Positions 32,805 to 43,404 of a stretch of 64,000 bases of DNA are shown here, one piece after another. The translations under genes and the position numbers were made by a program. The notes below the pieces were generated by a model. That model had not been told where the DNA came from. It did no database searches and was given only the letters and a program-made list of their open reading frames with translations. The stretch comes from an uncultured Burkholderiales bacterium (lineage in GTDB: Bacteria; Pseudomonadota; Gammaproteobacteria; Burkholderiales; Burkholderiaceae_C). Where the stretch lies: NCBI GenBank assembly GCA_937873395.1, contig CALMYH010000006.1, positions 39,210-103,209 of the forward strand, read 5' to 3'. How positions within the stretch are numbered: position 1 is the stretch's first letter; every line of letters starts with the position of its first letter.

Positions 32805-34744
32805 GCTGCGACGACTTCTGCGGACGCCGGCTCGGTGTCTTCGATCAGGCGATCGGTCAGCTCGGCCAGCCTGGCTTCCAGCAGATGCAGTTCGCTCTGC
32901 TGAGACTGAAGGTCAAGGATCCGGTCATCCAATCCCCCCGCCGCATGCTGGATGCGGGAGACCGCCTCGATGCGGCGGGTGAAATTGCGCCGGCGTTCGC
33001 GCAACTGGGCATCCAGCTGCGCAGCCGCCGATTTGTTCCAGATTTCGATCTCGGCCACGGCGGCTTCGTACACCACCCGCAAGCGACTCATCAGGGCACG
33101 CGCCAGGCGCTCCGCGAATTCGGGCTGAGCCAGGCGCAAGGCATTGCCCAGGCTCAGGTACTGCAGGTGGCTCTTTTCGATCTGTTCCAGATCCTTGAAG
33201 AAACGCCCCAGAACCGGAGCTGGAGGAGCCTGCAGGGAAAAACCGTACTCCGCATTGAGGCTGCGAAAGCTGCCTTCCAGCATGGCCTGTATCTCGTCGC
33301 GAAGACGCTCGGTCTGCAGCAGGCCGGCACGCAAGCGCTCGAAAGTGTGTCCGTAGGCGCGGCGCACACCCAGCTTGATGCCGGGCTGGCGCAGGGCACG
33401 CGCCAGTTCATTGACCTCGACCTTCAGGTGGGTGGTGCTCATCAGCGCGAAAAGGTCCTTGAGCAGCCGCAGGTGCACCGAACGCACCGCCTGGATCTTG
33501 GCGCCGCTGGCGTCGAACTCGGCCTGCTCCTGTTCGATGCGCAGGCGCATCTGCCGGATCACCCCCTCGTTCTTGCCCCGCAGGCCCTCGAGTTCCTGCA
33601 CCTGTTCGACCAGGTCGCGCAGACGGGTGTGGACCAGGCGGGCGGTTTCCTGGCGCAGCGCCTTCACACCCTCGGCGACCCGAGTCCGCAACAACCGGCG
33701 CCGCTGCCCGAGCAAATCCACCCCGAGCGCCGACTCCAGCTCCAGCAGGTTGCTCTGCGCCAGCAACTCCTCGTTGCGCTCGACCTTGGCCAGCAATCCT
33801 TTCTGCGCCGAGACCGCCAGCACCTGACGCGGCGAAAGCCCCAGGATATCGGCCACGTCGGTGCGCTGGGAAGCAATCTGCAACTGCACCTGCTCGGGCG
33901 AGCTCAGGGCGTCCCACATGGTGTCGATCTTGTTGAGCACCACCAGGCGGGCCTCCTGGCCGGAACCCAGGGCCGCGAGGTGCTGGCGCCAGATGCCCAG
34001 GTCGGACTTGGTGACGCCGGTGTCGGCCGCCAGGATGAACACCACCGCATGCGCCTGCGGCAACAGGCTGACCGTGAGCTCGGGTTCGGCCCCGATCGCG
34101 TTCAGCCCCGGCGTGTCGAGAATGACCAGACCCTGCTTGAGCAGGGGGTGCGCCATGTTGATGAGTGCATGGCGCCAGCGCGGCACCTCGATGCTCCCGT
34201 CCGCCTGGGGGAGCGGGTTGTCGTCGGGCAGCTCCTCGTTCCAGAACCCCAGCGCGGACGCTTCGGCCTTGCTGACACGGCGGGTCTCGGCCACCTTCTG
34301 GATCGCCTGGGCCAGTTGCTCGGGGTCGTTCACATCCAGGTCGATGCGCTCCCACTTTTCGGGCGCGTTGCGCCAGTCGAGCAGGGACTGTGGCTTCAGG
34401 CGGGTCTCGATCGGCAACAGGCGCAGGCAGGGCGGCACGTCGGCGTCGTAGGCCAGCTCGGTCGGGCACATGGTGGTGCGCCCGGCGCTGGCCGGCATGA
34501 TGCGGCGGCCATAGCCGGCGAAGAACACCGCATTGATCATCTCGGACTTGCCGCGCGAGAACTCGGCCACAAAGGCCACCATGATGCGGTCGTTGCGCAC
34601 CTGTTCGTGCAACTGATCCAGCCGCTCACGAATGCCCGCTTCCATCAGGTCGTGGTCGGTCAGCCATTCGGACAGCAGCTTCACACGCAGGGCAAACTGC
34701 TTGCGCCACGCACCATGCCGGTCGAAATCCTGATTGAAGCTCAT
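32801..34744 (-). CDS. Dynamin-like GTPase family protein
   Basis: About 647 residues. The N-terminal GTPase domain has AEFSRGKSEMINAVFF (P-loop), the switch threonines in AGRTTMCPTEL, LDTPGLNAIG (G3) and VLNKIDT (G4). Long helical segments follow (LQSQQSELHLLEARLAEL near the end), as in bacterial dynamin-like proteins that act on membranes. The ATG at 34744 is chosen; an in-frame GTG at 34771 is possible, and neither has a strong Shine-Dalgarno. The stop overlaps the mutY start by four bases, so MutY is probably translated from the same message. The physiological role in betaproteobacteria is not known. Confidence 0.82.
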   Translation of the reverse strand: MSFNQDFDRHGAWRKQFALRVKLLSEWLTDHDLMEAGIRERLDQLHEQVRNDRIMVAFVAEFSRGKSEMINAVFFAGYGRRIMPASAGRTTMCPTELAYDADVPPCLRLLPIETRLKPQSLLDWRNAPEKWERIDLDVNDPEQLAQAIQKVAETRRVSKAEASALGFWNEELPDDNPLPQADGSIEVPRWRHALINMAHPLLKQGLVILDTPGLNAIGAEPELTVSLLPQAHAVVFILAADTGVTKSDLGIWRQHLAALGSGQEARLVVLNKIDTMWDALSSPEQVQLQIASQRTDVADILGLSPRQVLAVSAQKGLLAKVERNEELLAQSNLLELESALGVDLLGQRRRLLRTRVAEGVKALRQETARLVHTRLRDLVEQVQELEGLRGKNEGVIRQMRLRIEQEQAEFDASGAKIQAVRSVHLRLLKDLFALMSTTHLKVEVNELARALRQPGIKLGVRRAYGHTFERLRAGLLQTERLRDEIQAMLEGSFRSLNAEYGFSLQAPPAPVLGRFFKDLEQIEKSHLQYLSLGNALRLAQPEFAERLARALMSRLRVVYEAAVAEIEIWNKSAAAQLDAQLRERRRNFTRRIEAVSRIQHAAGGLDDRILDLQSQQSELHLLEARLAELTDRLIEDTEPASAEVVAA

Positions 34745-34929
34745 AGGGTTTGAGAAGTGTGTCTCCGGCACACCGGGCCGCCGATGAACCGGCCCGCCCC
34801 GCCTGGAGCCAACACCGGTCTCACCCGGAAGTCGGCGTCCGGTGACAACGATTCAATATAGCACCAGCGACCTGCCCCCCGGCCGGTCAAGGCGACCGAT
34901 CATCCCCTCATGGCTCCGGAGCAAGGCAC

Positions 34930-35745
34930 TCAGTACGTCTGGCAATGCGGGCAGAAAAAACTTGAGCGCTGACCCTGGCGCAACTGACGGATCGGCGTGC
35001 CACAACAGCGACAGGCCAGACCGGCACGCCCGTAGACCATGGTCTCCCGCTGGAAATGGCCGGCCTGGCCATCGGCACTGCTGAAGTCGCGCAAGGTGCT
35101 GCCGCCCGCCGCCAGCGCACGCGTGAGCACATCGACGATGGCTGCATGCAGACGTGCGGCGCGCGGGCGGCTGATGCGACAGGCCGGCAGGCTGGGCCGG
35201 ATACCGGCCAGAAACAGCGATTCGCTGGCGTAGATGTTGCCCACTCCGACCACAAGGTCTCCCGCCAGCAGCACCTGCTTGATGCTGGCACGGCGTTTCC
35301 TGAGCGCCTGGTGAAAGCCTACCGGGTCGAAACCTGGGTCGAGCGGCTCCACGCCCAGCCCGGCCAGCAGGCGGACTGCGCGCGGGTCATCCAGCGAAGG
35401 CACATGCACCACCGCCCCGAACCGGCGCGGATCGTTCAGACGAAGCACCCCCCGATCCGTGACCAGGTCGAAATGATCGTGTGCGCCGGGCGGGGGCAGA
35501 TCCATTGCGAACCTGAGGCTGCCCGACATGCCCAGGTGCAGCAACAGGCAACCGTCGTCCAGACGCACCAGCAGGTACTTGCCCCGGCGGCCGACGTCCA
35601 GCACCTGGCGCCCCTCCAGCGTCGAAGGCAGGCATCCCAGGGGCCAGCGCAAGGGCTTGCCCACGTGCACCGACAGGATTCGCGCACCGGCGATACGAGC
35701 GGCAAAACTCAGTCGGGTCACCTCGACCTCGGGCAATTCAGGCAT
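34930..35745 (-). CDS. mutM: Formamidopyrimidine-DNA glycosylase MutM
   Basis: At 271 residues it is full length. The N-terminus is [11 protein letters not shown] (Pro2 and Glu3 catalytic), the H2TH region contains [19 protein letters not shown], and the C-terminal zinc finger is CRCCGTPI with CPHC. It excises 8-oxoguanine and formamidopyrimidines. It is divergent from the TPR gene (126 bases between start codons), an order conserved in Comamonadaceae. Confidence 0.96.
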   Translation of the reverse strand: MPELPEVEVTRLSFAARIAGARILSVHVGKPLRWPLGCLPSTLEGRQVLDVGRRGKYLLVRLDDGCLLLHLGMSGSLRFAMDLPPPGAHDHFDLVTDRGVLRLNDPRRFGAVVHVPSLDDPRAVRLLAGLGVEPLDPGFDPVGFHQALRKRRASIKQVLLAGDLVVGVGNIYASESLFLAGIRPSLPACRISRPRAARLHAAIVDVLTRALAAGGSTLRDFSSADGQAGHFQRETMVYGRAGLACRCCGTPIRQLRQGQRSSFFCPHCQTY

Positions 35746-35871
35746 GGCAATGGTCAGAGGAACATGGAACGCACGGGCAGGTCAGAGTGCAATGAGCAGA
35801 GACCCGGCAACACACCCGGATCCTCCATCCGCAACAGCGGCGGCAAGCACCGCTTCCATTATGATGAACCC

Positions 35872-37725
35872 ATGAACCGAATGCGCTGCCGCGATGCCAG
35901 AATGCCTGTCGAAGCTGCGCCCGTTCAGCCGCCCGGCCAGGGCCGAACACAGCCTGCGCCACCCTTCTGGCGTGCGGTGGCATGGGCAGTCGCGCTGGTG
36001 CTTGTGCAGCCGGCCGCCGCCCAGCCGGGTGCCCCAACGACCCCGCCGGCCAGCCCGGCACCCGAGTCGCCCGGCGTGGTGAACTCCGACCTGACGGCGC
36101 CCCTGTTCTATCAGATCCTGCTGGGGGAACTCCAGCTGCGATCGGGCGATCCGGGCGCCGCTTACTCGCTGATCCTGGATGCTGCCCGGCGGCAGCGCGA
36201 TGCCGGCCTCTATCAGCGTGCGGTCGAAATGGCCCTGCAATCCCGTTCCGGTGAAGCGGCCCTGGTGGCCGCCCGGGAATGGTCCGCTGCCCTGCCCGGC
36301 GACCTTGAAGCCCGTCGCTTCCATCTCCAGATCCTGCTGGCCCTCAACCGTGTGGTCGAGTCCGGACCGGTCTTGCGTGACCTGATCGGTGCCAGTGCGG
36401 TGGCCGAGCGCGAGGACGTGATCAATGCCATTCCGCCCGCCTACGCGCGGGTGCCCGACCGGCAGCAGGCGCTGGCCGTGGTGCGCACGGCCCTCGCTGA
36501 CAGCCTGCGCGACCCGGCGCGCGCCACCGCGGCCTGGACGACGGTGGGCCGGCTTGAGCTCGGCCTCGACCGCCTCGATGCAGCGCTGGAAGCCGCCCGC
36601 CAGGCCCAGCAAGCCAACCGGGGCTCGCCATTGCCGGCCATGCTGGCCCTAGAGCTGCTGGAACGGGGGCACGTCCAGGCCGAACCGCTGGTCCATGTCT
36701 ATCTGGCCGCTCCTGTCACCGACAGTGAACGGCGTTCGGCGGTGGCGCTCACGTTTGCGCGCATCCTGCTGGACCTCCAGCGCACCACCGATGCGCGCCG
36801 GCTCCTCGATGAGCTGACACGTAGCGCGCCCGGCCTGGCCGAGCCCTGGTTGCTGCTGGCCACCCTGCAGGTGCAGGACAATGCCTTGCCGGCGGCTTCG
36901 AGCTCACTGCAGACCTACATGACCCTGGCACGGCAGGCCGCCGACGAGCGCAGCGGTCGCGGCCTGACACAGGCCTACCTGCTGATGGCACAGGTGGCCG
37001 AGCGACAGGGAGACTACGCAACCGCCGGGGCATGGCTGGACCGCATCGAGAATGCCGACGAGATCATGGCAGCCCAGCTCCGGCGCGCTTCGCTGCTGGC
37101 CCGTCAGGGCCAGCTCCAGGAGGCCCGTGCCTTGCTGCGCCAGCAACCCGAGCGCCGACCGGAAGATGCCCGGCTGAAGCTGGTGGCCGAAGCCCAGCTT
37201 CTGCGCGACCTCAAGCAGTACCAGGCGGCTTACGAGGTTTTCGGCGAAGCGGTGGCACGTTTCCCCCAGGAAACCGAACTGCTCTACGACCAGGCCATGA
37301 TGGCCGAAAAGGCCGGCCGCATCGACGAAATGGAGCGCCTGCTGCGCCAGCTCATTGCAGCCAGGCCCGACCACCACCATGCCTACAACGCCCTGGGCTA
37401 CACCCTGGCCGACCGCAACATCCGCCTTCAGGAAGCCAAGGCGCTGATCGAAAAGGCCGTCGAGCTGGCGCCCAATGACGCCTACATCCAGGACAGCCTG
37501 GGCTGGGTCGAATATCGGCTGGGCAACACCCAGCGGGCACTGACCATCCTGGAGGGCGCGTACCGCATCCGCCCGGATGCCGAAATTGCCGCCCACCTGG
37601 GCGAAGTGCTCTGGGTGCTGGGACAGCGGGAAAGGGCCATTCGCATCTGGCGCGAAGGGCTGCTTCTGGCCAGCGACAACGAAACCCTGCAGGAAACCTT
37701 GCGCCGTTTCCGCGTCACTCCGTGA
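35872..37725 (+). CDS. TPR-repeat envelope protein
   Basis: A 617-residue protein with an N-terminal hydrophobic stretch (FWRAVAWAVALVLVQPAAAQ, ~31-50) that looks like a signal peptide, followed by many tetratricopeptide repeats, the last clear ones near LLYDQAMMAEKAGRIDEMER and HAYNALGYTLADRNIRLQEA. The start is ATG 35872; the longer open frame upstream runs antisense to mutM. The stop overlaps the lolB start (GTGA). Its fixed position upstream of lolB suggests an envelope assembly role, but the precise function is unknown. Confidence 0.85.
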   Translation: MNRMRCRDARMPVEAAPVQPPGQGRTQPAPPFWRAVAWAVALVLVQPAAAQPGAPTTPPASPAPESPGVVNSDLTAPLFYQILLGELQLRSGDPGAAYSLILDAARRQRDAGLYQRAVEMALQSRSGEAALVAAREWSAALPGDLEARRFHLQILLALNRVVESGPVLRDLIGASAVAEREDVINAIPPAYARVPDRQQALAVVRTALADSLRDPARATAAWTTVGRLELGLDRLDAALEAARQAQQANRGSPLPAMLALELLERGHVQAEPLVHVYLAAPVTDSERRSAVALTFARILLDLQRTTDARRLLDELTRSAPGLAEPWLLLATLQVQDNALPAASSSLQTYMTLARQAADERSGRGLTQAYLLMAQVAERQGDYATAGAWLDRIENADEIMAAQLRRASLLARQGQLQEARALLRQQPERRPEDARLKLVAEAQLLRDLKQYQAAYEVFGEAVARFPQETELLYDQAMMAEKAGRIDEMERLLRQLIAARPDHHHAYNALGYTLADRNIRLQEAKALIEKAVELAPNDAYIQDSLGWVEYRLGNTQRALTILEGAYRIRPDAEIAAHLGEVLWVLGQRERAIRIWREGLLLASDNETLQETLRRFRVTP

Positions 37726-38234
37726 GGCCCATCACCGCCCGCAGCCACGGCGGACCGCGCCGGACAGGGTTCTGGCTCGTGATGGCCTTGCTGCTCTTCA
37801 TGACCGCCTGCGCAACGCCGGTGCACTCTCCCGACGGCGCCGGAATCTGGCAGGGCCGGCTCGCCCTTCAGCTCGACGGCGAACCGCCACAGGCCTACTC
37901 GGGCGGATTCGAGCTGCGCGGCTCGGCCACGCAGGGAGAACTTCGACTGAGCACCCCCCTGGGACAGGCACTCGCCGAGGTGCGCTGGGATGCCTCGGGG
38001 GCCGAGTTGCGTCGCGGTCAGCAACTGACCCGACGCGGCAACCTGGATGAACTGACACGCGACCTCACCGGCACCGCCCTGCCGGTGGTGGCCATGTTCG
38101 ACTGGCTTCACGGCCGGGACACGCGGGTCGACGGCTGGGAAGCCGACCTCTCCCGCCATGCCGAAGGCCGCGTCACGGCCAGACGCTCACAGCCGGCGCC
38201 GGCGGCACAACTCCGACTAGTGTTTATGCCATGA
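37722..38234 (+). CDS. lolB: Outer membrane lipoprotein receptor LolB
   Basis: A 170-residue lipoprotein starting at a GTG that overlaps the preceding stop. The signal peptide FWLVMALLLFMTACA ends in a lipobox with Cys31. The body shows the LolB pattern WQGRLALQLDGEPPQAYSGG and the ending RLVFMP. LolB takes lipoproteins from LolA and inserts them into the outer membrane. Its stop overlaps ispE (ATGA). The lolB-ispE pairing is standard in betaproteobacteria. Confidence 0.88.
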   Translation: MRPITARSHGGPRRTGFWLVMALLLFMTACATPVHSPDGAGIWQGRLALQLDGEPPQAYSGGFELRGSATQGELRLSTPLGQALAEVRWDASGAELRRGQQLTRRGNLDELTRDLTGTALPVVAMFDWLHGRDTRVDGWEADLSRHAEGRVTARRSQPAPAAQLRLVFMP

Positions 38235-39145
38235 CCGGCCCCGCCGAAGCCTGTGCGCCGGAGCGCCTGCTCGACCTGCCGGCCCCGGCCAAGCTCAACC
38301 TGTTCCTGCACATCAATGGCCGGCGCGCGGACGGCTACCACCTGCTGCAGTCGGTCTTCATGCTGGTCGACTGGTCTGACCGCATCGATCTCGAACGGCG
38401 TGCGGACGGGCAGGTGCACCGCCTGGACACCAGCCCCGGCGAGCTGCCCGCCAGCGACCTGTGCGTGCGAGCAGCCGAGGCCCTGCGCGACGCCACCGGT
38501 TGCCGCCTGGGCGTCACCATCCGGTTGACCAAGCGCCTGCCCGCAGAGGCCGGCATGGGCGGTGGGTCTTCCGATGCCGCCACCTGTCTGATCGGCTTGA
38601 ACCGGCTCTGGCGACTGGGCTTGCCACGAAAGGAACTGGCCGCCATCGGGCTGGAGCTCGGAGCGGACGTGCCATTTTTCATTGGCGGGCGCAACGCGTG
38701 GGTCGAAGGTGTGGGCGAGCGCCTGAGTCCGGTGCGTCTGCCGGCAGCCCGTTTCGTGGTGGTCAAACCACAGGCAGGCGTTTCCACGGCCCGCATTTTT
38801 GCCTCATCCGACCTCAAAAGGGATACAAAAACTGCTATACTCCAAGGCTTTGCTGCAAACGACGCAGAACGATCGGCTGCACACCCCCTGCTGGACCTGG
38901 ACCTGGTACTGCGAGGAAGTCGCAACGACCTTCAGCCCGTGGCCCAGGCGCTGTGCCCCGAAATAGGGGACTGCATCCAATGGCTGGAAAGCCTGGGATT
39001 GCAGGGGCGCATGACCGGATCGGGCAGCGCGGTGTTTGCACAAATGCGGCCTGCATTCAGCCTGCCGGAGCCTCCTGGCCCCTGGCTGGTCAAGCAGTGC
39101 AGCAACATGGATGCCCATCCATTGCTCGGCTGGTGTTCCGATTAG
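38231..39145 (+). CDS. ispE: 4-diphosphocytidyl-2-C-methyl-D-erythritol kinase IspE
   Basis: A 304-residue GHMP kinase of the MEP isoprenoid pathway. It shows PAPAKLNLFLHINGRRADGY, the ATP-binding loop LPAEAGMGGGSSDAA and C-terminal GRMTGSGSAVFA. The start overlaps lolB by four bases. A local dip in GC (AAGGGATACAAAAACTGCTATAC, 38817 on) lies inside the gene near residue 198 and does not break the frame. tRNA-Gln follows 89 bases after the stop. Confidence 0.95.
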   Translation: MTGPAEACAPERLLDLPAPAKLNLFLHINGRRADGYHLLQSVFMLVDWSDRIDLERRADGQVHRLDTSPGELPASDLCVRAAEALRDATGCRLGVTIRLTKRLPAEAGMGGGSSDAATCLIGLNRLWRLGLPRKELAAIGLELGADVPFFIGGRNAWVEGVGERLSPVRLPAARFVVVKPQAGVSTARIFASSDLKRDTKTAILQGFAANDAERSAAHPLLDLDLVLRGSRNDLQPVAQALCPEIGDCIQWLESLGLQGRMTGSGSAVFAQMRPAFSLPEPPGPWLVKQCSNMDAHPLLGWCSD

Positions 39146-39234
39146 AATCGGTGCTCACACAGCCGGGACAGCGGATGTGTGTCCTGCGACATTGAGGCGG
39201 GTGATCCGGCGGCAGTCGGGGCACCCACCTGCGT

Positions 39235-39311
39235 AGGGGAGTCGCCAAGTTGGTTAAGGCACCGGATTTTGATTCCGGCATGCGAGGGTTCGAGTCCTTC
39301 CTCCCCTGCCA
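39235..39311 (+). tRNA. tRNA-Gln (TTG)
   Basis: A 77-base cloverleaf with encoded CCA. The acceptor stem pairs AGGGGAG with CTCCCCT, the anticodon loop TTTTGAT gives anticodon TTG, and the T loop is GTTCGAGTC. It sits between ispE and prs, as is common in this order. Confidence 0.95.
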
Positions 39312-39409
39312 CCCGTTCAACCGCACCTCACGAGCGTTCAGGCCACCCTGCGGTGGCGTCCTTCGGGCAGCGTGGCCAAGCCAGCCCCGACCCGACAGCT
39401 GGGAACACC

Positions 39410-40384
39410 ATGCAAGTTCAATCCCCGGATTTCATGATCTTCACCGGCAACGCCAACCCGGTGCTGGCTTCCGAAATTGCCCAGCATCTGGGCACACAGC
39501 TCGGCGCGGCCAACGTGGGCCGGTTTTCGGACGGTGAGGTCACTGTCGAAATCACCCAGAACGTGCGCGCCCGACATGTGTTCGTGGTGCAGTCGACCTG
39601 CGCACCGACCAACGACAACCTGATGGAGCTGCTCATCATGGTCGACGCGCTCAAGCGCGCTTCGGCCGAGCGCATCTCCGCCGTCATCCCCTACTTCGGC
39701 TACGCGCGCCAGGACCGCCGTCCGCGCTCCAGCCGTGTGCCAATCACCGCCAAGGTGGTGGCCAACATGCTGCAGACCGTCGGTGTGGCCCGCGTGCTGA
39801 CCATGGACCTGCACGCCGACCAGATCCAGGGCTTCTTCGACATCCCGGTCGACAACATCTACGCCTCGCCGGTGCTGCTCGGTGACCTGCGCCAGAAGAA
39901 CTACGAAGACCTGCTGGTGGTGTCGCCCGACGTCGGTGGCGTGGTGCGCGCGCGCGCCCTGGCCAAGCAGCTCAACTGCGACATGGCCATCATCGACAAA
40001 CGCCGTCCCAAGGCCAACGTGTCCGAGGTCATGCACGTCATCGGTGACATCGAAGGCCGCAACTGCGTCATCATGGACGACATGATCGACACCGCCGGCA
40101 CGCTGGTCAAGGCGGCCGAGGTGCTCAAGGAGCGCGGCGCCAAGAACGTGTACGCCTACTGCACCCATCCGATCTTCTCGGGCCCGGCCATCGAGCGCAT
40201 TGCCAAAGGCTCGGCCCTGGACGAGGTGGTCGTGACCAACACCATTCCGCTGTCGCAGTCCGCCCAGGCCTGCGGCAAGATCCGCCAGCTCACCGTGGCA
40301 CCGCTGATGGCCGAGACCATTGCGCGCATTGCTTCGGGCGAGTCGGTCATGAGTTTGTTTGCCGACCAGGACAACCTGTTCTGA
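39410..40384 (+). CDS. prs: Ribose-phosphate pyrophosphokinase
   Basis: A 324-residue enzyme making PRPP from ribose-5-phosphate and ATP. Motifs include [35 protein letters not shown] and the PRPP loop [13 protein letters not shown]. The ATG at 39410 has GGGA upstream at a suitable distance; a longer open frame reads through the tRNA and is false. A terminator follows 14 bases after the stop. Confidence 0.97.
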   Translation: MQVQSPDFMIFTGNANPVLASEIAQHLGTQLGAANVGRFSDGEVTVEITQNVRARHVFVVQSTCAPTNDNLMELLIMVDALKRASAERISAVIPYFGYARQDRRPRSSRVPITAKVVANMLQTVGVARVLTMDLHADQIQGFFDIPVDNIYASPVLLGDLRQKNYEDLLVVSPDVGGVVRARALAKQLNCDMAIIDKRRPKANVSEVMHVIGDIEGRNCVIMDDMIDTAGTLVKAAEVLKERGAKNVYAYCTHPIFSGPAIERIAKGSALDEVVVTNTIPLSQSAQACGKIRQLTVAPLMAETIARIASGESVMSLFADQDNLF

Positions 40385-40398
40385 GGCAGCAAGAAGCG

Positions 40399-40422
40399 GG
40401 CCGCCGCGAAGGCGGCCTTTTT
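40399..40422 (+). terminator. Rho-independent terminator after prs
   Basis: GGCCGCC and GGCGGCC form a 7-bp stem around GCGAA, followed by five T. Confidence 0.8.
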
Positions 40423-40468
40423 GAAATCGAGGCGTTCTGGTCGCGGAACCCCTCCACTGGAGTCAGTC

Positions 40469-41092
40469 ATGCAATTTGTCGCTTTTGAGCGCGCCAAGCA
40501 GGGAACGGGTGCGAGCCGCCGTCTGCGCAACACCGGTCGCGCGCCCGGTATCGTTTTTGGTGGCAACGTCGCCCCGACCGCCATCGAGCTGGACCACAAC
40601 GCCCTGTGGCACGCCCTGAAAAAAGAAGCCTTCCACGCCTCCATCCTGGACATGGAACTGGGCGGCAAGGTCGAGAAGGTGCTGCTGCGCGATGTGCAGT
40701 ATCACCCGTTCAAGCCCCAGGTCCTGCACGTGGACTTCCAGCGCGTGGACGAGAAAACCCGCCTGCACAAGAAAGTGCCGCTGCACTTCAAGGGTGAAGA
40801 GAATTCGCCAGCCGTCAAGGTTGACAAGTGTCTGGTCAACCACATCATGACCGAGATCGAAATCGAGTGCCTGGCCACCCAGCTGCCCGAGTTCATCGAA
40901 GTGGACCTGAGCGCCGTCGAAAAGGGCGCCACCCTCCACACCGGCGACATCAAGCTGCCCAAGGGCGTCAAGATCGTGACCCATGGCCGCAAGGACATCA
41001 CCATCGCCACCGTGGTGGAGCCGGTCGAGGAAGTGATTGCCGCTCCCGTGGCTGCCGCCGCCGACGACAAAAAGGGCAAGAAGAAGAAGTGA
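40469..41092 (+). CDS. rplY: 50S ribosomal protein L25/general stress protein Ctc
   Basis: A 207-residue long-form L25 (TL5/Ctc type). Residues 1-90 are the 5S rRNA-binding domain and the rest is the C-terminal beta domain, ending in an Ala-rich and Lys-rich tail (DDKKGKKKK). The ATG at 40469 has GGAG six bases upstream. It follows the prs terminator, so it probably has its own promoter, and is followed by a terminator before pth. Confidence 0.95.
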   Translation: MQFVAFERAKQGTGASRRLRNTGRAPGIVFGGNVAPTAIELDHNALWHALKKEAFHASILDMELGGKVEKVLLRDVQYHPFKPQVLHVDFQRVDEKTRLHKKVPLHFKGEENSPAVKVDKCLVNHIMTEIEIECLATQLPEFIEVDLSAVEKGATLHTGDIKLPKGVKIVTHGRKDITIATVVEPVEEVIAAPVAAAADDKKGKKKK

Positions 41093-41134
41093 AGCCATTC
41101 CATCGGGCAGCCCGCTGCCCGGTGCGCTTCCAAG

Positions 41135-41157
41135 GCCCGCTCTCGCGGGCTTTTTTT
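41135..41157 (+). terminator. Rho-independent terminator after rplY
   Basis: GCCCGC and GCGGGC stem with TCTC loop, then seven T; it lies between rplY and pth. Confidence 0.85.
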
Positions 41158-41194
41158 ATGGCCCGCCCTGCCACGCACCCGATAATCCACCAAC

Positions 41195-42120
<926 letters not shown>

Positions 42121-42630
42121 TCAGGCCTGCAACGCTGGCGGCAGCAGTCTGGTCGCCACACCAGGGCTGACCATCTGGGACACGTCTCCGCCCAGGGTGG
42201 CGATCTCGCGCACCAGGGTGCTGGAGATGCACTGCAGGTCGGCCTGGGGCAGCAGGAATACCGTCTCGACGCCCGGGTGCAGCTTGCGGTTCATGGCCGC
42301 CATCTGCACCTCGTAGTCGAAGTCGGCCATGTTGCGGATGCCGCGCACCACCGCGTGGGCGCCCTGCTCGTGGCAGAAATCCATCATCAGGCCATCGAAG
42401 GGCAGCACACGCACGCGAGAACCATCCAGACTGGCCGCAAACTCGCTGGCCATCTCCAGGCGTTCGTGCAGCGTGAAACGGGTCTTCTTGTGGTGGGCCA
42501 TGGCCACCGCGATGATCAGGTCATCGAACAAAGCCGCCGCGCGGCGCACCACGTCCTCGTGGCCCAGGGTGAGCGGGTCGAAAGTGCCGCTGTAGACGGC
42601 GATGCGGGAGCGGGAGGGCGCGAACGACAT
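42121..42630 (-). CDS. coaD: Pantetheine-phosphate adenylyltransferase
   Basis: A 169-residue nucleotidyltransferase of coenzyme A synthesis. It has YSGTFDPLTLGHEDVV (T/HxGH motif), VRGIRNMADFDYE and the ISSTLVRE motif. The ATG at 42630 is preferred over the longer open frame into rsmD because the protein then begins MSFAPSRSRIAVYSG as in the family. It lies 35 bases downstream of rsmD on the same strand. Confidence 0.95.
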   Translation of the reverse strand: MSFAPSRSRIAVYSGTFDPLTLGHEDVVRRAAALFDDLIIAVAMAHHKKTRFTLHERLEMASEFAASLDGSRVRVLPFDGLMMDFCHEQGAHAVVRGIRNMADFDYEVQMAAMNRKLHPGVETVFLLPQADLQCISSTLVREIATLGGDVSQMVSPGVATRLLPPALQA

Positions 42631-42665
42631 GCGATGATTATCGGCGACCGCGCCTGCCGCGGGCA

Positions 42666-43265
42666 TCAGGCGCCCGGCAGAACCCGCAACAGCGCAAAGG
42701 ACACCGCGCCGGCCCGGTCCTGGCGCCAGGCTTGCAGCCCGAGGGCAGCCAGCTCCTCGGCGGACCAGGGTCGCGGCGACTCCAGGTAGACGAAACCATC
42801 CGGCTTGAGCGCGGCGCGGGCTGCGCGCAGGGCCGCCGCGAACAACGCGTCGTTGCCACCGTCACCAAAAGGAGGGTCGAGAAACACCAGGTCGAGGTCC
42901 CGCCGCTGCTGCAGCAAGGACACGCCATCGCCCTTGAGCACCTCGACCGCCTCGGCCTGCAGGCGCTGTCGCACCGATTGCAGACCGGTCACCAGCGACG
43001 GGTCCTGCTCGGCCAGCCAGACCTGGGCGGCACCGCGTGAAGCGGCTTCGAAGCCCAGCGCGCCGGTGCCGGCAAAGGCGTCAAAACAGCGCCAGCCGCT
43101 GAGGTCCTGGCCCAGCCAGTTGAACAAGGTTTCGCGCACGCGCGAAGGCGTGGGGCGCAGGCCGGGCCGGCTGGCCACCGGCAGGCGCGAGCGCTTGAAG
43201 CGCCCGCCGATGATGCGGACCTCGTGTGTCGCCTTGGCAGCGGGGCGTGTCGCGGGCTTCTTCAT
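42666..43265 (-). CDS. rsmD: 16S rRNA (guanine-966-N2)-methyltransferase RsmD
   Basis: A 199-residue Rossmann-fold methyltransferase. It shows RIIGGRFKRSRLPV, RPTPSRVRETLFNWLG, the AdoMet motif FDAFAGTGALGFEA and the catalytic FLDPPFGDGG. It methylates G966 of 16S rRNA. It is followed by coaD, the usual rsmD-coaD pair. Upstream lies a palindromic repeat region. Confidence 0.94.
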   Translation of the reverse strand: MKKPATRPAAKATHEVRIIGGRFKRSRLPVASRPGLRPTPSRVRETLFNWLGQDLSGWRCFDAFAGTGALGFEAASRGAAQVWLAEQDPSLVTGLQSVRQRLQAEAVEVLKGDGVSLLQQRRDLDLVFLDPPFGDGGNDALFAAALRAARAALKPDGFVYLESPRPWSAEELAALGLQAWRQDRAGAVSFALLRVLPGA

Positions 43266-43330
43266 GCGTCGAGCTTACCAATACAGCGTGCCGGTCGGCA
43301 GGCCAGGCAGCCAGTGGCTGCGACAAGGAC

Positions 43331-43403
43331 ACCGCCGGACTGGCTTTGCCAGACGGCAGGTGTCGCCCCCTTGAGGGGGTCGCGCGAAGCGCGGCAGGGG
43401 TGG
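43331..43403. repeat. REP-like multi-hairpin intergenic element
   Basis: Three palindromes in a row: CTGGCTTTGCCAG (43340-43352), CCCCCTTGAGGGGG (43366-43379) and CGCGCGAAGCGCG (43381-43393). It fills the 139-base space between divergently facing ends of rsmD and the M16 gene. Similar hairpin clusters recur in Comamonadaceae genomes, from general knowledge. It could also act as a terminator for the M16 operon on the minus strand. Confidence 0.55.
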
Positions 43404-43404
43404 G

